DNA of 56,875 bases from Zygnema cylindricum (taxonomy: Eukaryota > Streptophyta > Zygnematophyceae > Zygnematales > Zygnemataceae). The notes under the pieces are model-generated. The model searched no databases. It saw only the letters and a list, made by a program, of their open reading frames with translations, and was not told the DNA's origin. Of this stretch, positions 32,449-42,212 are shown piece after piece. A program made the translations under genes and the position numbers. Within the stretch, counting starts at the first letter, position 1. Each line of letters opens with the position of its first letter. Where the stretch lies: positions 1-56,875 of the forward strand of contig JBBHKE010000126.1 in assembly GCA_037447655.1 (NCBI GenBank), in the 5' to 3' direction.

Positions 32449-33072
32449 TAATGTCCAGAGTGAAGTAGAGAGTGGCACCAACAAGGGAGTCGAATATGTC
32501 TTCCGGGGTTCGCATCAGATACTGGACAGAAATGGTGGTGGTGTTCCGCATGCGATAATCTCCACACATCCGGAAATCTACAGTTTCCCAGACGAGTCTT
32601 TCTTAGGAGGGAGGATTGTCGGGGAGGCGAACCCATGAAGTCCTGTACTTTCTTAAACCAATCTAGCTTCCACCAAAGTGTGGACTGTAGCCGTGATAAA
32701 TTCCTTCTCCATGAAGCTGAGAGGATACTGCTTCTGCCAAACTGTAGCCGTCTTGTCGATCAAATTGATTCAGAAAGGGGTCCTATTGTAGATACCGATA
32801 TATGTTTCTGACCATGAGAACACCTGCTTGTTTTCAGCTAATAGTTCGAAAAGCCGCGCCTTCTGCTGAGGGTCTAACTTCTCCTCCAAGGTCCAATCCA
32901 TTTTCCCCGGCTCTACCGCAGCCCAAGCTTCCGGCGGTCCACCCCAGAGGTTGATGTCAAATTCCAACCCTACCGGTGGATCTGCCCCTACCCCTCCGGC
33001 TAGGACACTAATGCTGACAACTTCCGCTAAGTTGTCGCCATCAAAGCCGCCGCCCCCCCACACTGGGAAAAC
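32449..33072 (-). pseudogene. G1 reverse transcriptase, N-terminal part
   Basis: On the minus strand LEEKLDPQQKARLFELLAEN, then KQVFSWSETYIGIYNRTPF, match the usual gypsy lead-in to RT. A frame with QKQYPLSFMEKEFITATVHTL, then FRMCGDYRMRNTTT and DSLVGATLYFTLDI, follows to the solo LTR. It corresponds to the fingers and to the first catalytic motif (LDI). A stop and frameshifts break it. Confidence 0.75.
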
Positions 33073-34300
33073 CTACGGTGCTGAAATGTGAATTTTTCTT
33101 CTCCTTTCTCTCCCCCCCTCAAGCTGCAAAGTTGCATGCATCGCTAACAACTGAGGAGCTTGAAGGTAAATAGCCCTTGATTTCGGGGACTTGAGACTGG
33201 AAAAGGCGAGTGCGTGCTTGAGCACCCATGTGATCGAATTCAAATCCTTACTTTGCCCAACTAGGTTGCATCTCTGAAGGTCTGAAATACCTAGTGTTGC
33301 CGTTGTGCCTTTATAAAATCCCATTGTTTTTCCCCGTTCTGCAATTGTTGTTGGCCTCTAGATACCCGACTTGCTATCAAAAACCATTCCCGCCGGTCCC
33401 TTCCTATATGCGTGGCTGTGTGGGAAAAAAATCAATGTGGGAAGTGCCTTCCGTGGGAATCTTGGTCAATTGCACCGAAAAAAGAGGGAGCGGTCGAGTC
33501 GTATCACAAGGGTGGCCATTCTACCTTCCCCAAGTATTTGCTGCAAAGAATTGTTCGGGTCAGGGATTTGCTTATCCAATAGCTGCCAGAGAACTGGAAG
33601 CGGGATCATATTGGTCCAATATGCCTTGACGCGTGTGCTCTTGATCCCATCTGGACATCGTCAAAAACCAAGGGAGCTCTTAAAATTTGGGTTATCTAAT
33701 TCCAACTGTCCATAACCTGTTTTCGTTTGTCATCCCCTGGGTGGACATTTTCCAAAGCATACCCCACCGGTGTGTCTTAGAGTTGTTGAATCCACGAGAT
33801 TAATTCGATCATCCGATAAATTGTTCGGCTCTTGTGGTCTTGATGCCCCTTGCTTTGTCTTGCTAAGGAGTATTCCTGACAAGGCCATCCTGCCATCACC
33901 AGATCTATTATTTTCAATCTGGCTAGATGGGGTTTCATTATGTTTTCTATATTCTGCGGAAGACTCCGGTGAGCTTTGGAAAAGGCAGACACTAGGATCT
34001 GTTGAGGATATAGGGTGTGAAGTTGGTAAAGGCGATGTTCGCTGACTGCGCGTGCTTCTGGTGATATCTCCACGGCTGTATATGACTCTACACCATATCT
34101 TGTTTTTAGAACAGCCTAAAAATCCGAACTGATTCCAGAAAATAGAGACAAAATTCGAAGTCACGAATCTGGAACTATCAATGACACCACCTGTCGGTTT
34201 AATTTCTTGTTGCTGGACCTGGGTTCGGAAGCATCAATTAAGGGTGTAGAAATGGTTTCCTTTATTGGTAAAGTTGAGAAAGTCTGATCCACTCCCCGCC
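33073..34300 (-). pseudogene. C5-cytosine DNA methyltransferase domain of G1
   Basis: Read on the minus strand, the conserved C5-methyltransferase motifs occur in order: motif I LSLFSGISSDF (about 34153-34120, SAM binding), motif II VEISPEA, motif IV DLVMAGWPCQEYS with the catalytic Cys codon at 33879-33881, motif VI ENVHPG (Glu-Asn-Val codons at 33752-33744), a motif VIII-like GSRAH / VKAYWTNM split by a one-base deletion near 33640, and a C-terminal block MGFYKGTT...GISDLQR...VGQSKDLNSITWVL (33324-33200) in the place of motifs IX-X. Motifs I to VI share one frame except for TAG after motif I and TAA before motif VI. The domain lies between protease and RT of one gypsy polyprotein. It is inactive in this copy. 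I cannot say whether its closest relatives are DNMT3/DRM-like, Dcm-like or retrotransposon-specific. Confidence 0.85.
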
Positions 34301-35120
34301 GGAGTTTCGCCACCAGTAATAATCTATTCTTTTATTTCTCTTCCCACCGCTTGGAAATGGGGAATTGCTAGATTTCTTCGACTATATCTGTGGAACTGCC
34401 AAACAGTTCCGTGGCAGAAGATGTAGCATACACCAGGTAGGAACCTAACACATGGACATTTGTCTTCCCCCAATTCCTTAAATCCAAAGGAACCACCACT
34501 TTGGTTCCTTTGGGATTTCCAGGGTCTCGAACGGTACATTGCTCTTTCCACACACTTAAACTCATATTTAGCCGAGTCAACGTAGCCATTCCCAACAGAA
34601 TTTCGAATTGAGTTCCTTCCACCACTAAAAAGGGAAACTCAATTTTCACCCGTTGGCCTCCGTCATCCGAAAACTCGATTTCCATGGCCTTGATAATTCG
34701 ATGGACGGGCTGACTACCGCTGCTTACCGTGCTTAAGCAGATATTGCATGGGCAGATTTCAGGCCAGAGTTCCTTAGGCATTTTCTGCAATGCAGAGGTG
34801 GTGATGAGATTGGGTAGTGCTCTAGTGTCGACCACAGCGTCCTGGTATCTTCCGTACCCGTTGAGCTTGAAGTTTCATGTTCAGTTCAGTATAAGAGCCA
34901 CTGATAAGGCTTTGTAGTCCCTATCCACTATAGGGGTTTTCGGATCTGTGGAAAAAACGACAGCGGTTGGCGAGGTGGCCGCATTGACCCTCCTTTTTCT
35001 AAAGTGGATTTCTTCTCCTAATGCTTGAATGAGGATTTCTTCGGGCAGGTTGTGCGAGGATGCTAGAGTCTTTACGTAGGTGGGGGTGAATGGCATGGGA
35101 TGTCGGACTAACATGACAAC
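34301..35120 (-). pseudogene. G1 aspartic protease region
   Basis: The minus-strand frame has AVVDTRALPNLITTSAL, in which the catalytic DTG reads DTR, and later FEILLGMATLTRLN, the usual ILG motif of retropepsins. The preceding frame (VRHPMPFTPTYVKTL... LIQALGEEIHF...) is the Gag-protease linker. It lies just upstream of the methyltransferase in polyprotein order. A stop and a frameshift separate linker and protease near 34870. The Gly to Arg change would inactivate it. Confidence 0.75.
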
Positions 35121-35543
35121 CGGTTTAGAGGAAAGAAGGGTAGCCTTCGGTGAAGATGGGAGTGAATCCGATTTATACAGATCCTTATCCTATCTTTCTT
35201 CCTTGTCATTCTCGCAACCTGAATTTGGGATTGGCGGAGTTTTGGCAATGTCATTTTGAGGGCGTTCCGCCATGTATCTCTCGAACCAGTCGTGATTGTC
35301 CTTTTTCTCTCGTTCCAGCGACTCTTTTTCCTGTTGTTGTTTCTCGCTCTGGTAGTTCTCAAACCGGGAGGCAATTTAGGATTGGGAGGAAAAGATGGCG
35401 AATAAATGGGTTTGATTCCGAGGCCAATGTCGTTGTTCATCATTACTGCCCAGGGAGTAAAGGACAAAGGACCGGTAGCTTCCCGATTGTGGTCTCTCTA
35501 ACAATTTTTTTGCCTGTTCTGTCTTTGCATCGAGGTGGAATTG
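35121..35543 (-). pseudogene. G1 gag C-terminal segment
   Basis: Minus-strand frames rich in Arg, Lys, Asn and Pro (for example KKSRWNERKRTITT), continuous in orientation and position with the gag block that ends at 46200 once G2 is removed. No zinc knuckle is seen. Assignment rests on position between gag and protease. Confidence 0.5.
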
Positions 35544-35548
35544 CGGAG
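35544..35548. repeat. Target-site duplication of G2, left
   Basis: CGGAG, repeated at 46195-46199. Confidence 0.93.
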
Positions 35549-36585
35549 TGTAGAAATGAATGGTTCTTTTTTAAGTATTTTCTAGGTCTAAATTAAAATA
35601 CTGAAAGAAGCCGAGTCAGTCTATCTCTCACTTCTCTCTCCAACTCCCACACTTGTCGCAATCACTGGGAAGTAAGAGTGGAAGTTAGAGCCATAGCTGC
35701 CTACTAGGATATCCAGAGGTTTACGGGAAATAGATTAGTTTATTTACCGATAAAGTTTATTTACTAAAATGGTAGATGTCGGAACCACGATTTGATCCTG
35801 GTACCTACGGTATGATAAATGGCTTGTAGCCAATAGTCCTGACCGTTAAGTCTAAGACTAATGTTATATGATATAGAGTTTGATATTTATTTAAATATTA
35901 TTACGTAAGATAATTCATTTAACTGCAAATGTTTACGGGATACATAGATCCAGTTATGTAAAATTACGGATTACGGTATGTACAAGAAATTAGTATCGCG
36001 CATTTATTTATGTTGGCTACGATTGAAATTTGCAATCAATTGGACGACCGAGAAGAAAGCCGAGATCGCGGAAGAGAATCTTGGCGGTTTGTGGTCATCA
36101 CCACATTGGATGACATGTGGCAAAATTACGTTGGATCGCGGCATCCCAGGGATTACAAGACCGAACCCGGATATGACATGTGTCGACTTTTAGGCCATGT
36201 CGTACAGTTTCTGTACAGAAAGTACACCGGCAACTGTACTTTTGTGTACAGAAGTGTAATATGATTGGTTTCGTACATCAGTAGATTGAGTTTGTGAGAG
36301 AGATAGGACTTAGAAAAAATTGGTAGATAGGACCCTCTCTCCAGAGAGCTTCTACACAAAATGTCAACTTTGACCCTCCATAACTTACTGCTCAGGGGAG
36401 CAAATTCAGAGATTCTTTTTGTTATCGACTTAGAGGAGTCTTGCCTTCACACGGGTGAAGGTGCTCAGAGTTTTTGTTTTCCAGGGTGGCAGTTATTCTT
36501 GCTGAAACACAAAGGGGTTAGGGTTATCCTAGAGGCTTCTTGGAAGCTGTCCACTCTGAGGACTTATAGAGGTCTCAGAGTTTCA
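35549..36585 (+). repeat. 5' LTR of G2 (1037 bp)
   Basis: TGTAGAAATGAATGG... to ...GAGTTTCA. Stem-loops: TGCTC/GAGCA with loop AGGG, and an extended CCTTCAC/GTGAAGG with loop ACGG. Confidence 0.93.
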
Positions 36586-36600
36586 GGTTATGTGCCCACC
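36586..36600 (+). other. Primer-binding site of G2, one mismatch
   Basis: GGTTATGTGCCCACC differs from the other PBS copies at one base. The ATG is kept. Confidence 0.85.
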
Positions 36601-37962
36601 CTCTAGGGTACCCAATTTTAATAGAACTAGCTTCATATACTCAGAAAGTATGATGATAGGAGCTCTATGCGAAAAAAGGTTTTGGGGGATAGTGAGTGGA
36701 CGATTGGGGCGTACATCAAGTCTTGGAGTACCTCTAGGGTTTGGAGGAAGCAGATTCACAAGGAAAGCATATCCATCTTCAACGGAGGAGACAAACGAAG
36801 GAGAGGTGGTGGAAAAAGCAACGGAGAAGGAGACGACCTCAACAATAGCAACTGGTTCATCATTCATGTCACCTATTACGAGGAACGAGGAGAATGATAC
36901 TGATACCTAGGACTTCTACAATATGGCGGCAAAGCACTTCATCCTCTGCCATCTTACTCAAGGACTTGCATGTCCTCATTTGTAGGTAGAAAAGGCATCC
37001 AATCATTGGATGGCTCTTATAGAGATCTACCGAAGTGGTACGATTCAGCAACAACAATTGGCTTACCAGAAAGTGAAGGAGTATGTATACAAAGGGGGGA
37101 AGATGTTGGATTTTCGAATGAGTTTGCTACACTTTTTATAGAGCTAGAGAGTGCTTGAAAAGATATTAGTGAAAAAGAAAAGGTTAACTAATTACTGATG
37201 AAGTTACCCGATGAGTTCGAAAACATAGTCAACCGTGTGCAGGACTTGCCGGACTCTAGGTGGATATGGAACTCAGTGGTAGGGATGATTCTCGTTTAGG
37301 AGAATACGATTCAGATCCAAAAGGGAGGAAAGAATGGGCAAGCCTTGGCAGCTGCGACCGATTGGAGGAACAAGGATTCTCGGAAACCGGTCGGAAACTA
37401 TGGGTGGAGGGAGCAAAAAATCAAACCGACGAGTTCGGACCAAGGGCTCCCAAAGGTTTATGTCATTTTTGTAAGAAACCGGGGCATTATATGGCAGAGT
37501 GCAATAAGCTAACCAAGCTTTAGTTAGAGGGGCAGACCGGTGGAACCGCGAGAGGAAAAAAAAAGGCCCTTGTGACACAGGTACATGAGGCGGAATTCAA
37601 AGATGAGGACGATGAGCTCCTATTGGATGAGGAGTTGTAGGCGAAAAACGAGGTAGAAATTCCACGAAGGCAAAAATATTTTTATGGTGGATTGAAAGGT
37701 GAAGATTCAGGTGCCTCCATGCATATGTGTAAGGATAAGCACCTGTTCACTATGATAAGAGAGATTCCCACCGTAAAGATAGAGTACGGGGATGGAAAGA
37801 TAGTCACTACTACTCTTGTAGGATCGATAGATCTGAAAGAGTTAGTAGAAGGAAAGATATCCATAGTAACATTCTCCGATGTATTGTTTATTCCGGAGCT
37901 GAAAAAAAACCTCATCTCTACATCCGTATTAGATGATAAGGGTTTTTTTACTAACACTAGAG
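36590..37962 (+). pseudogene. gag-pol of G2, part 1 (gag, protease)
   Basis: Starts at the PBS ATG (MCPPSRVPNFNRTSF). Gag follows B with SGRLGRTSSLGVPLGFGGS and, after a stop, a UBN2-type region in other frames. The zinc knuckle CHFCKKPGHYMAEC is intact near 37461-37502. Protease has lost a few residues around the catalytic Asp (GEDSGASMHMCKDKHLF), then continues VEGKISIVTFSDVLFIPEL to the H insertion. Several frameshifts are present. Confidence 0.9.
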
Positions 37963-37967
37963 AAAGA
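37963..37967. repeat. Target-site duplication of H, left
   Basis: AAAGA before the H 5' LTR. The right copy at 42208-42212 is AAGGA, one mismatch, in keeping with age. Confidence 0.75.
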
Positions 37968-39160
37968 TGTTGGAATTCAAGTATTTTCTAGGTCTAGAGA
38001 TTGCAAAATAAAAAGCAAAATAGTAGATATTGACAGCTTGCCTCTAACTCCTCACTCAAGTCCCCACACTTGTCGTAGTCACTGAAGACTGGAGGAGGAG
38101 TTAGCCATGGCTGCCTGTGCTGTCTAGAGAGAGACATGCAGTTGTTTTATTAGGTTTTCTCTAAAAGGGAATTTGACAAAGCCGGGATTTGACCCTGGTA
38201 CCTACCATACGTCAAACCCGCAGTAGTCGGTAACCTTATCCAAATAGTTTAAATTGTATGATAGAGTATATGGGGTATGATAATTATCTAAATAGTTACA
38301 ATAAGACTAATTCATTTAACGAGAACTATATGCATACTGCATAGAAACAGTTGTGTAAAGTACGACGTACGGTACGGCTACAAAATAAATACCGCGCAGT
38401 TTGTTTGACGCCAGAAAGAATACCGCGCAAGTATTTATGACAGCCACGATTGAAATCCAAATTTGATCGGACGGCCGGGAAGGATGCCGAGATCGCGGAG
38501 TACGATTTTGGCGGTTTGCGATATCCGCCACATCGAGTGACACGTGGAAAAACTACATTGGATTGCGGCAACTCCTGGGATTACAGAAACGAATCCGGAT
38601 ATGACACGTGTCAACATTTTGGTCATGTCGTACTATGGCCGTACATAAAGTACACCGGCACCTGTACTTTTCTGTACGACACAATGTTTTAATTAGTGTC
38701 GTGTTTCAGTAGATAGAGTTTTAGAAGGAGATAGGACTTAGAAAAATTTGGCAGATAGGACCCTCTCTCTAAGAGAGCACCTTGTATAAACGGCTAGCTT
38801 TGGGCAGCCATAACGATCAATTTACTTGACAATTTTTAGTGATTCTTTTTTCTCCGAACTCAAGGGAGTCCACGCTACACAAGGGTGTAGTCGGTTAGAG
38901 TTTTTGTCTGCCAGGGTGGCTGCATTTCTAAGGGAAAGTCAAAGTTGGTGAATGTGTCCAAATCTCATATTCTAACTTTGCATTTTGTGGTGGAACTGAG
39001 CACACAAAAAGTGTTATTTCACAGGGGTGAATCTATATTGGGGTTCTGACTGTCAAGGGGTTAGTCACTTGGGTTTATATCAACTTGGAGTCGACACCAT
39101 CTAGATTAGCTTCTTTTGGATCTGCATACTCTGAGGGCCAATAAAGGTCTCAGAGTTTCA
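37968..39160 (+). repeat. 5' LTR of H (1193 bp)
   Basis: TGTTGGAATTCAAG... to ...GAGTTTCA. TATAAA at 38785-38790 is a plausible promoter TATA. Downstream stems: an ACTC/GAGT core (loop AAGG, 38858-38869), CTACAC/GTGTAG (loop AAGG, 38875-38890) and TTCAC/GTGAA (loop AGGG, 39018-39031). The U3 has two ATACCGCGCA boxes and two CACGTG cores. Confidence 0.93.
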
Positions 39161-39175
39161 GGTTATGGGCCCACC
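39161..39175 (+). other. Primer-binding site of H
   Basis: GGTTATGGGCCCACC, unmutated. Its ATG (39165-39167) is the only available start for the H Gag frame, because no in-frame ATG precedes it. Confidence 0.9.
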
Positions 39176-41008
39176 ATATAGGGTGCCTATGTTTGATGGA
39201 ATAGGCTTCACTTATTGGGCGTTTACAATTGAGGGATTGCTTTTCGAGAAGCACTTATGGGGAATTGTTTCGAGACAAGTGAGATGTCCACCACCTGGCT
39301 TTGGAGGAGCTTACTATGGAGAATCATCTGAGGCTGCCCAAAATATCAACCGAAGTTCAGATGCAACGGAAGGTGAAGGGAAAAACCGTTCCGTGGATGG
39401 GGAAAAATGAGAGAAGGAAAAAGGAACACCGATGGTGAGGGGAGCTAAGCTCTCGACTATGGTTCCATTTGTAGGGATTAAAACAGAAGAAAATGACAGA
39501 AAAATATGGGAATACAAAAACACTATAGCAAAGCATCTCATACTTAGAAACGTGTCTAAGTCTATAGCTATCACTCTTATAAACTTAATGAAGTCTTCAG
39601 AGATATGGGAAGCACTAAGTCAGATTTATAAGAGTAAGACTATTCAGAGGCAGCAATTAGTAAACCAAAAAATAGATGCCTATGTTTATAAAGGCGGTAG
39701 CATGATAGAATTTTGCAATGATATTGCTACGCTATATGTTGAGCTTGCTAGTGCGGGATATGTAGAATTTGAGGAGAGGAAGATTAATACACTACTGATG
39801 AAACTCCCAGATGAGTACGAAAACATCATTTGTCGTATGCAGGCAATGGATGGCTCCTCATGGACTTGGAGCTTTACCATGGGGATAATTCTTGTGAGGG
39901 AAAGCACTTTGGAGCTTCGTAGGGGAAGTGACAGGGTGAATGCATTTACAGCTGGTGGTGATTGGCGGAAGCGTGATGAGAGGAACGGCGGTGACGAGCG
40001 GAAGCGTGATGAGAGGATGAAAGACAAAGGTAAACCTTATCGGAACTTTGATAGAAAGAGAGGGAGAGGAAAAGACACAGGAGCTTTGAAAAAAGGAGTT
40101 TGCTTCTTTTGTAGGGAACCGGGTCATTATATGGAAGAATGCCCTTGTTTGGAAAAACTTAGAAGTTGGAATGTGGATGAGGAGGAAGAAGGGGAAGAGG
40201 AGAAAGAGGATGAAGATATTTTAGAGCTTCTCCGGATTAGTAGTACGGGGAAGAGAGAAAAGCACACAGAAATTGCACAAAGGCAACAGTGTGATTTTGG
40301 AGGTATAAGGGAAGTAAAGAGAGAGGAGGTAATTGAGGATGTCGAGGAGTGTAAAGTGTATGACGTAGAAATGAGAAAGTTAGATCTACGATCCATAAGT
40401 GAAAACGGGAAAGATAAAATAAATGAGGATAATTTTTTAGGTATTTTGGAATTAGAAAACTGGTCGGAAAGGGAGACCTCAACGGATTCCGAGGAAAGGG
40501 GAGAAGTGAAACTAGAAGGGGTTTTTAAGATAAGGGAGAAGAGGAATATTTAATGAAAGGTTTAGGGGAGGATAAATACTTATTGGGAATAAATTTAGAA
40601 AGAGATAGTTAAAAGAAATCCATGGGAGAGAGTGAGGAAAGTTCAATTTTTGCGGGTAATGGGTTTGACATCGCTAAAGGGAGTGATGGTATTTATGAAG
40701 GTGTGCCTGTAAAAGGGTTAGTATCTGGGTGTATGTTGCAGATTGGAGATGGGGCGGGCTGTTCGGATCGCAAGAGGGAAATCAATTTGTGTGTGGATAA
40801 AAGAGTGATGAAGTGGATAAAATCTTTGCTCGGATTTATGAAAAGTGGGATGTTAAATAAAATGTGTGATGCAATTATTATTTCAGTTCATTTAATGCAT
40901 TTTGTTAAATACTTAAGTTTTATGAAAGGAAAAGGAAAAAGGAAAAGGGGGAGGGGATGTTTGTTTACTTGTTTGTGGAAGTTGAAAGGAGAACAGACTA
41001 GAAAATAA
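39165..41008 (+). pseudogene. Gag-RNase H-remnant protein of H (broken)
   Basis: From the PBS ATG: MGPPYRVPMFDGIGFTYW, stopping at 39410. The frame from 39432 carries the rest of Gag, the RKRDERNGG repeats, the zinc knuckle CFFCREPGHYMEEC and the acidic stretch, to 40553. After a frameshift, 40560-41008 has MKGLGEDKYLLGI, then GSDGIYEGVPVKGLVSG and MCDAIIISVHLMH, as in the F tail, and a basic end (KGKRKRGRG). The domain loss is the same as in F, which shows that the architecture predates both copies. The last frame reads into the PPT before stopping. Confidence 0.88.
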
Positions 41009-41014
41009 GGGGAG
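41002..41014 (+). other. Polypurine tract of H
   Basis: AAAATAAGGGGAG before the 3' LTR start TGTTGGAATTC. Confidence 0.9.
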
Positions 41015-42207
41015 TGTTGGAATTCAAGTATTTTCTAGGTCTAGAGATTGCAAAATAAAAAGCAAAATAGTAGATATTGACAGCCTGCCTCTAACTCCTC
41101 ACTCAAGTCCCCACACTTGTCGTAGTCACTGAAGACTGGAGGAGGAGTTAGCCATGGCTGCCTGTGCTGTCTAGAGAGAGACATGCAGTTGTTTTATTAG
41201 GTTTTCTCTAAAAGGGAATTTGACAAAGCCGGGATTTGACCCTGGTACCTACCATACGTCAAACCCGCAGTAATCGGTAACCTTATCCAAATAGTTTAAA
41301 TTGTATGATAGAGTATATGGGGTATGATAATTATCTAAATAGTTACAATAAGACTAATTCATTTAACGAGAACTATATGCATACTGCATAGAAACAGTTG
41401 TGTAAAGTACGACGTACGGTACGGCTACGAAATAAATACCGCGCAGTTTGTTTGACGCCAGAAAGAATACCGCGCAAGTATTTATGACAGCCACGATTGA
41501 AATCCAAATTTGATCGGACGGCCGGGAAGGATGCCGAGATCGCGGAGTACGATTTTGGCGGTTTGCGATCACCGCCACATCGAGTGACACGTGGAAAAAC
41601 TACATTGGATTGCGGCAACTCCTGGGATTACAGAAACGAATCCGGATATGACACGTGTCAACATTTTGGCCATGTCGTAATATGGCCGTACATAAAGTAC
41701 ACCGGCACCTGTACTTTTCTGTACGACACAATGTTTTAATTGGTGTCGTGTTTCAGTAGATAGAGTTTTAGAGGGAGATAGGACTTAGAAAAATTTGGCA
41801 GATAGGACCCTCTCTCTAAGAGAGCACCTTGTATAAATGGCTAACTTTGGGCAGCCATAACGATCAATTTACTTGACCATTTTCAGTGATTCTTTTTGCT
41901 CCGGACTCAAGGGAGTCCAGGCTACACAACAGTGTACTCGGTCAGAGTTTTTTTTTGCCAGGGTGACAGCAATTCTAAGGGAAATTCAAAGTGGGTGAAT
42001 GTGTCCAAATCTCATATTCTAACTTTGCATTTTGTGGTTGAACTGAGCACACAGAAAGTGTTATTTCACAAGGGTGAATCTATATTGGAGTTCTGACTGT
42101 CAAAGGGTCAGTCACTTGGGTTTATATCAACTTGGAGTCGGCACCATCTAGATTAGCTTCTTTTGGATCTGCATACTCTGAGGGCCAATAGAGGTCTCAG
42201 AGTTTCA
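41015..42207 (+). repeat. 3' LTR of H (1193 bp)
   Basis: Same length as the 5' copy. TATAAAT at 41832-41838 fits a plant TATA box. The CTACAC stem is partly broken here (GTGTAC). Confidence 0.93.
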
Positions 42208-42212
42208 AAGGA
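42208..42212. repeat. Target-site duplication of H, right
   Basis: AAGGA, the partner of AAAGA at 37963-37967. Confidence 0.75.

Larger units (their letters stand above)
37968..42207 (+). mobile_element. Non-autonomous Copia-like element H
   Basis: A 4240-bp plus-strand element with two 1193-bp LTRs, the PBS and PPT of the Copia group, and a Gag/RNase H-remnant coding region like that of F. It lacks protease, integrase and the RT core. The LTRs differ mainly in their last third, and the coding region has stops and frameshifts. It interrupts G2, and the flanking G2 frame resumes at 42213. Confidence 0.92.
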
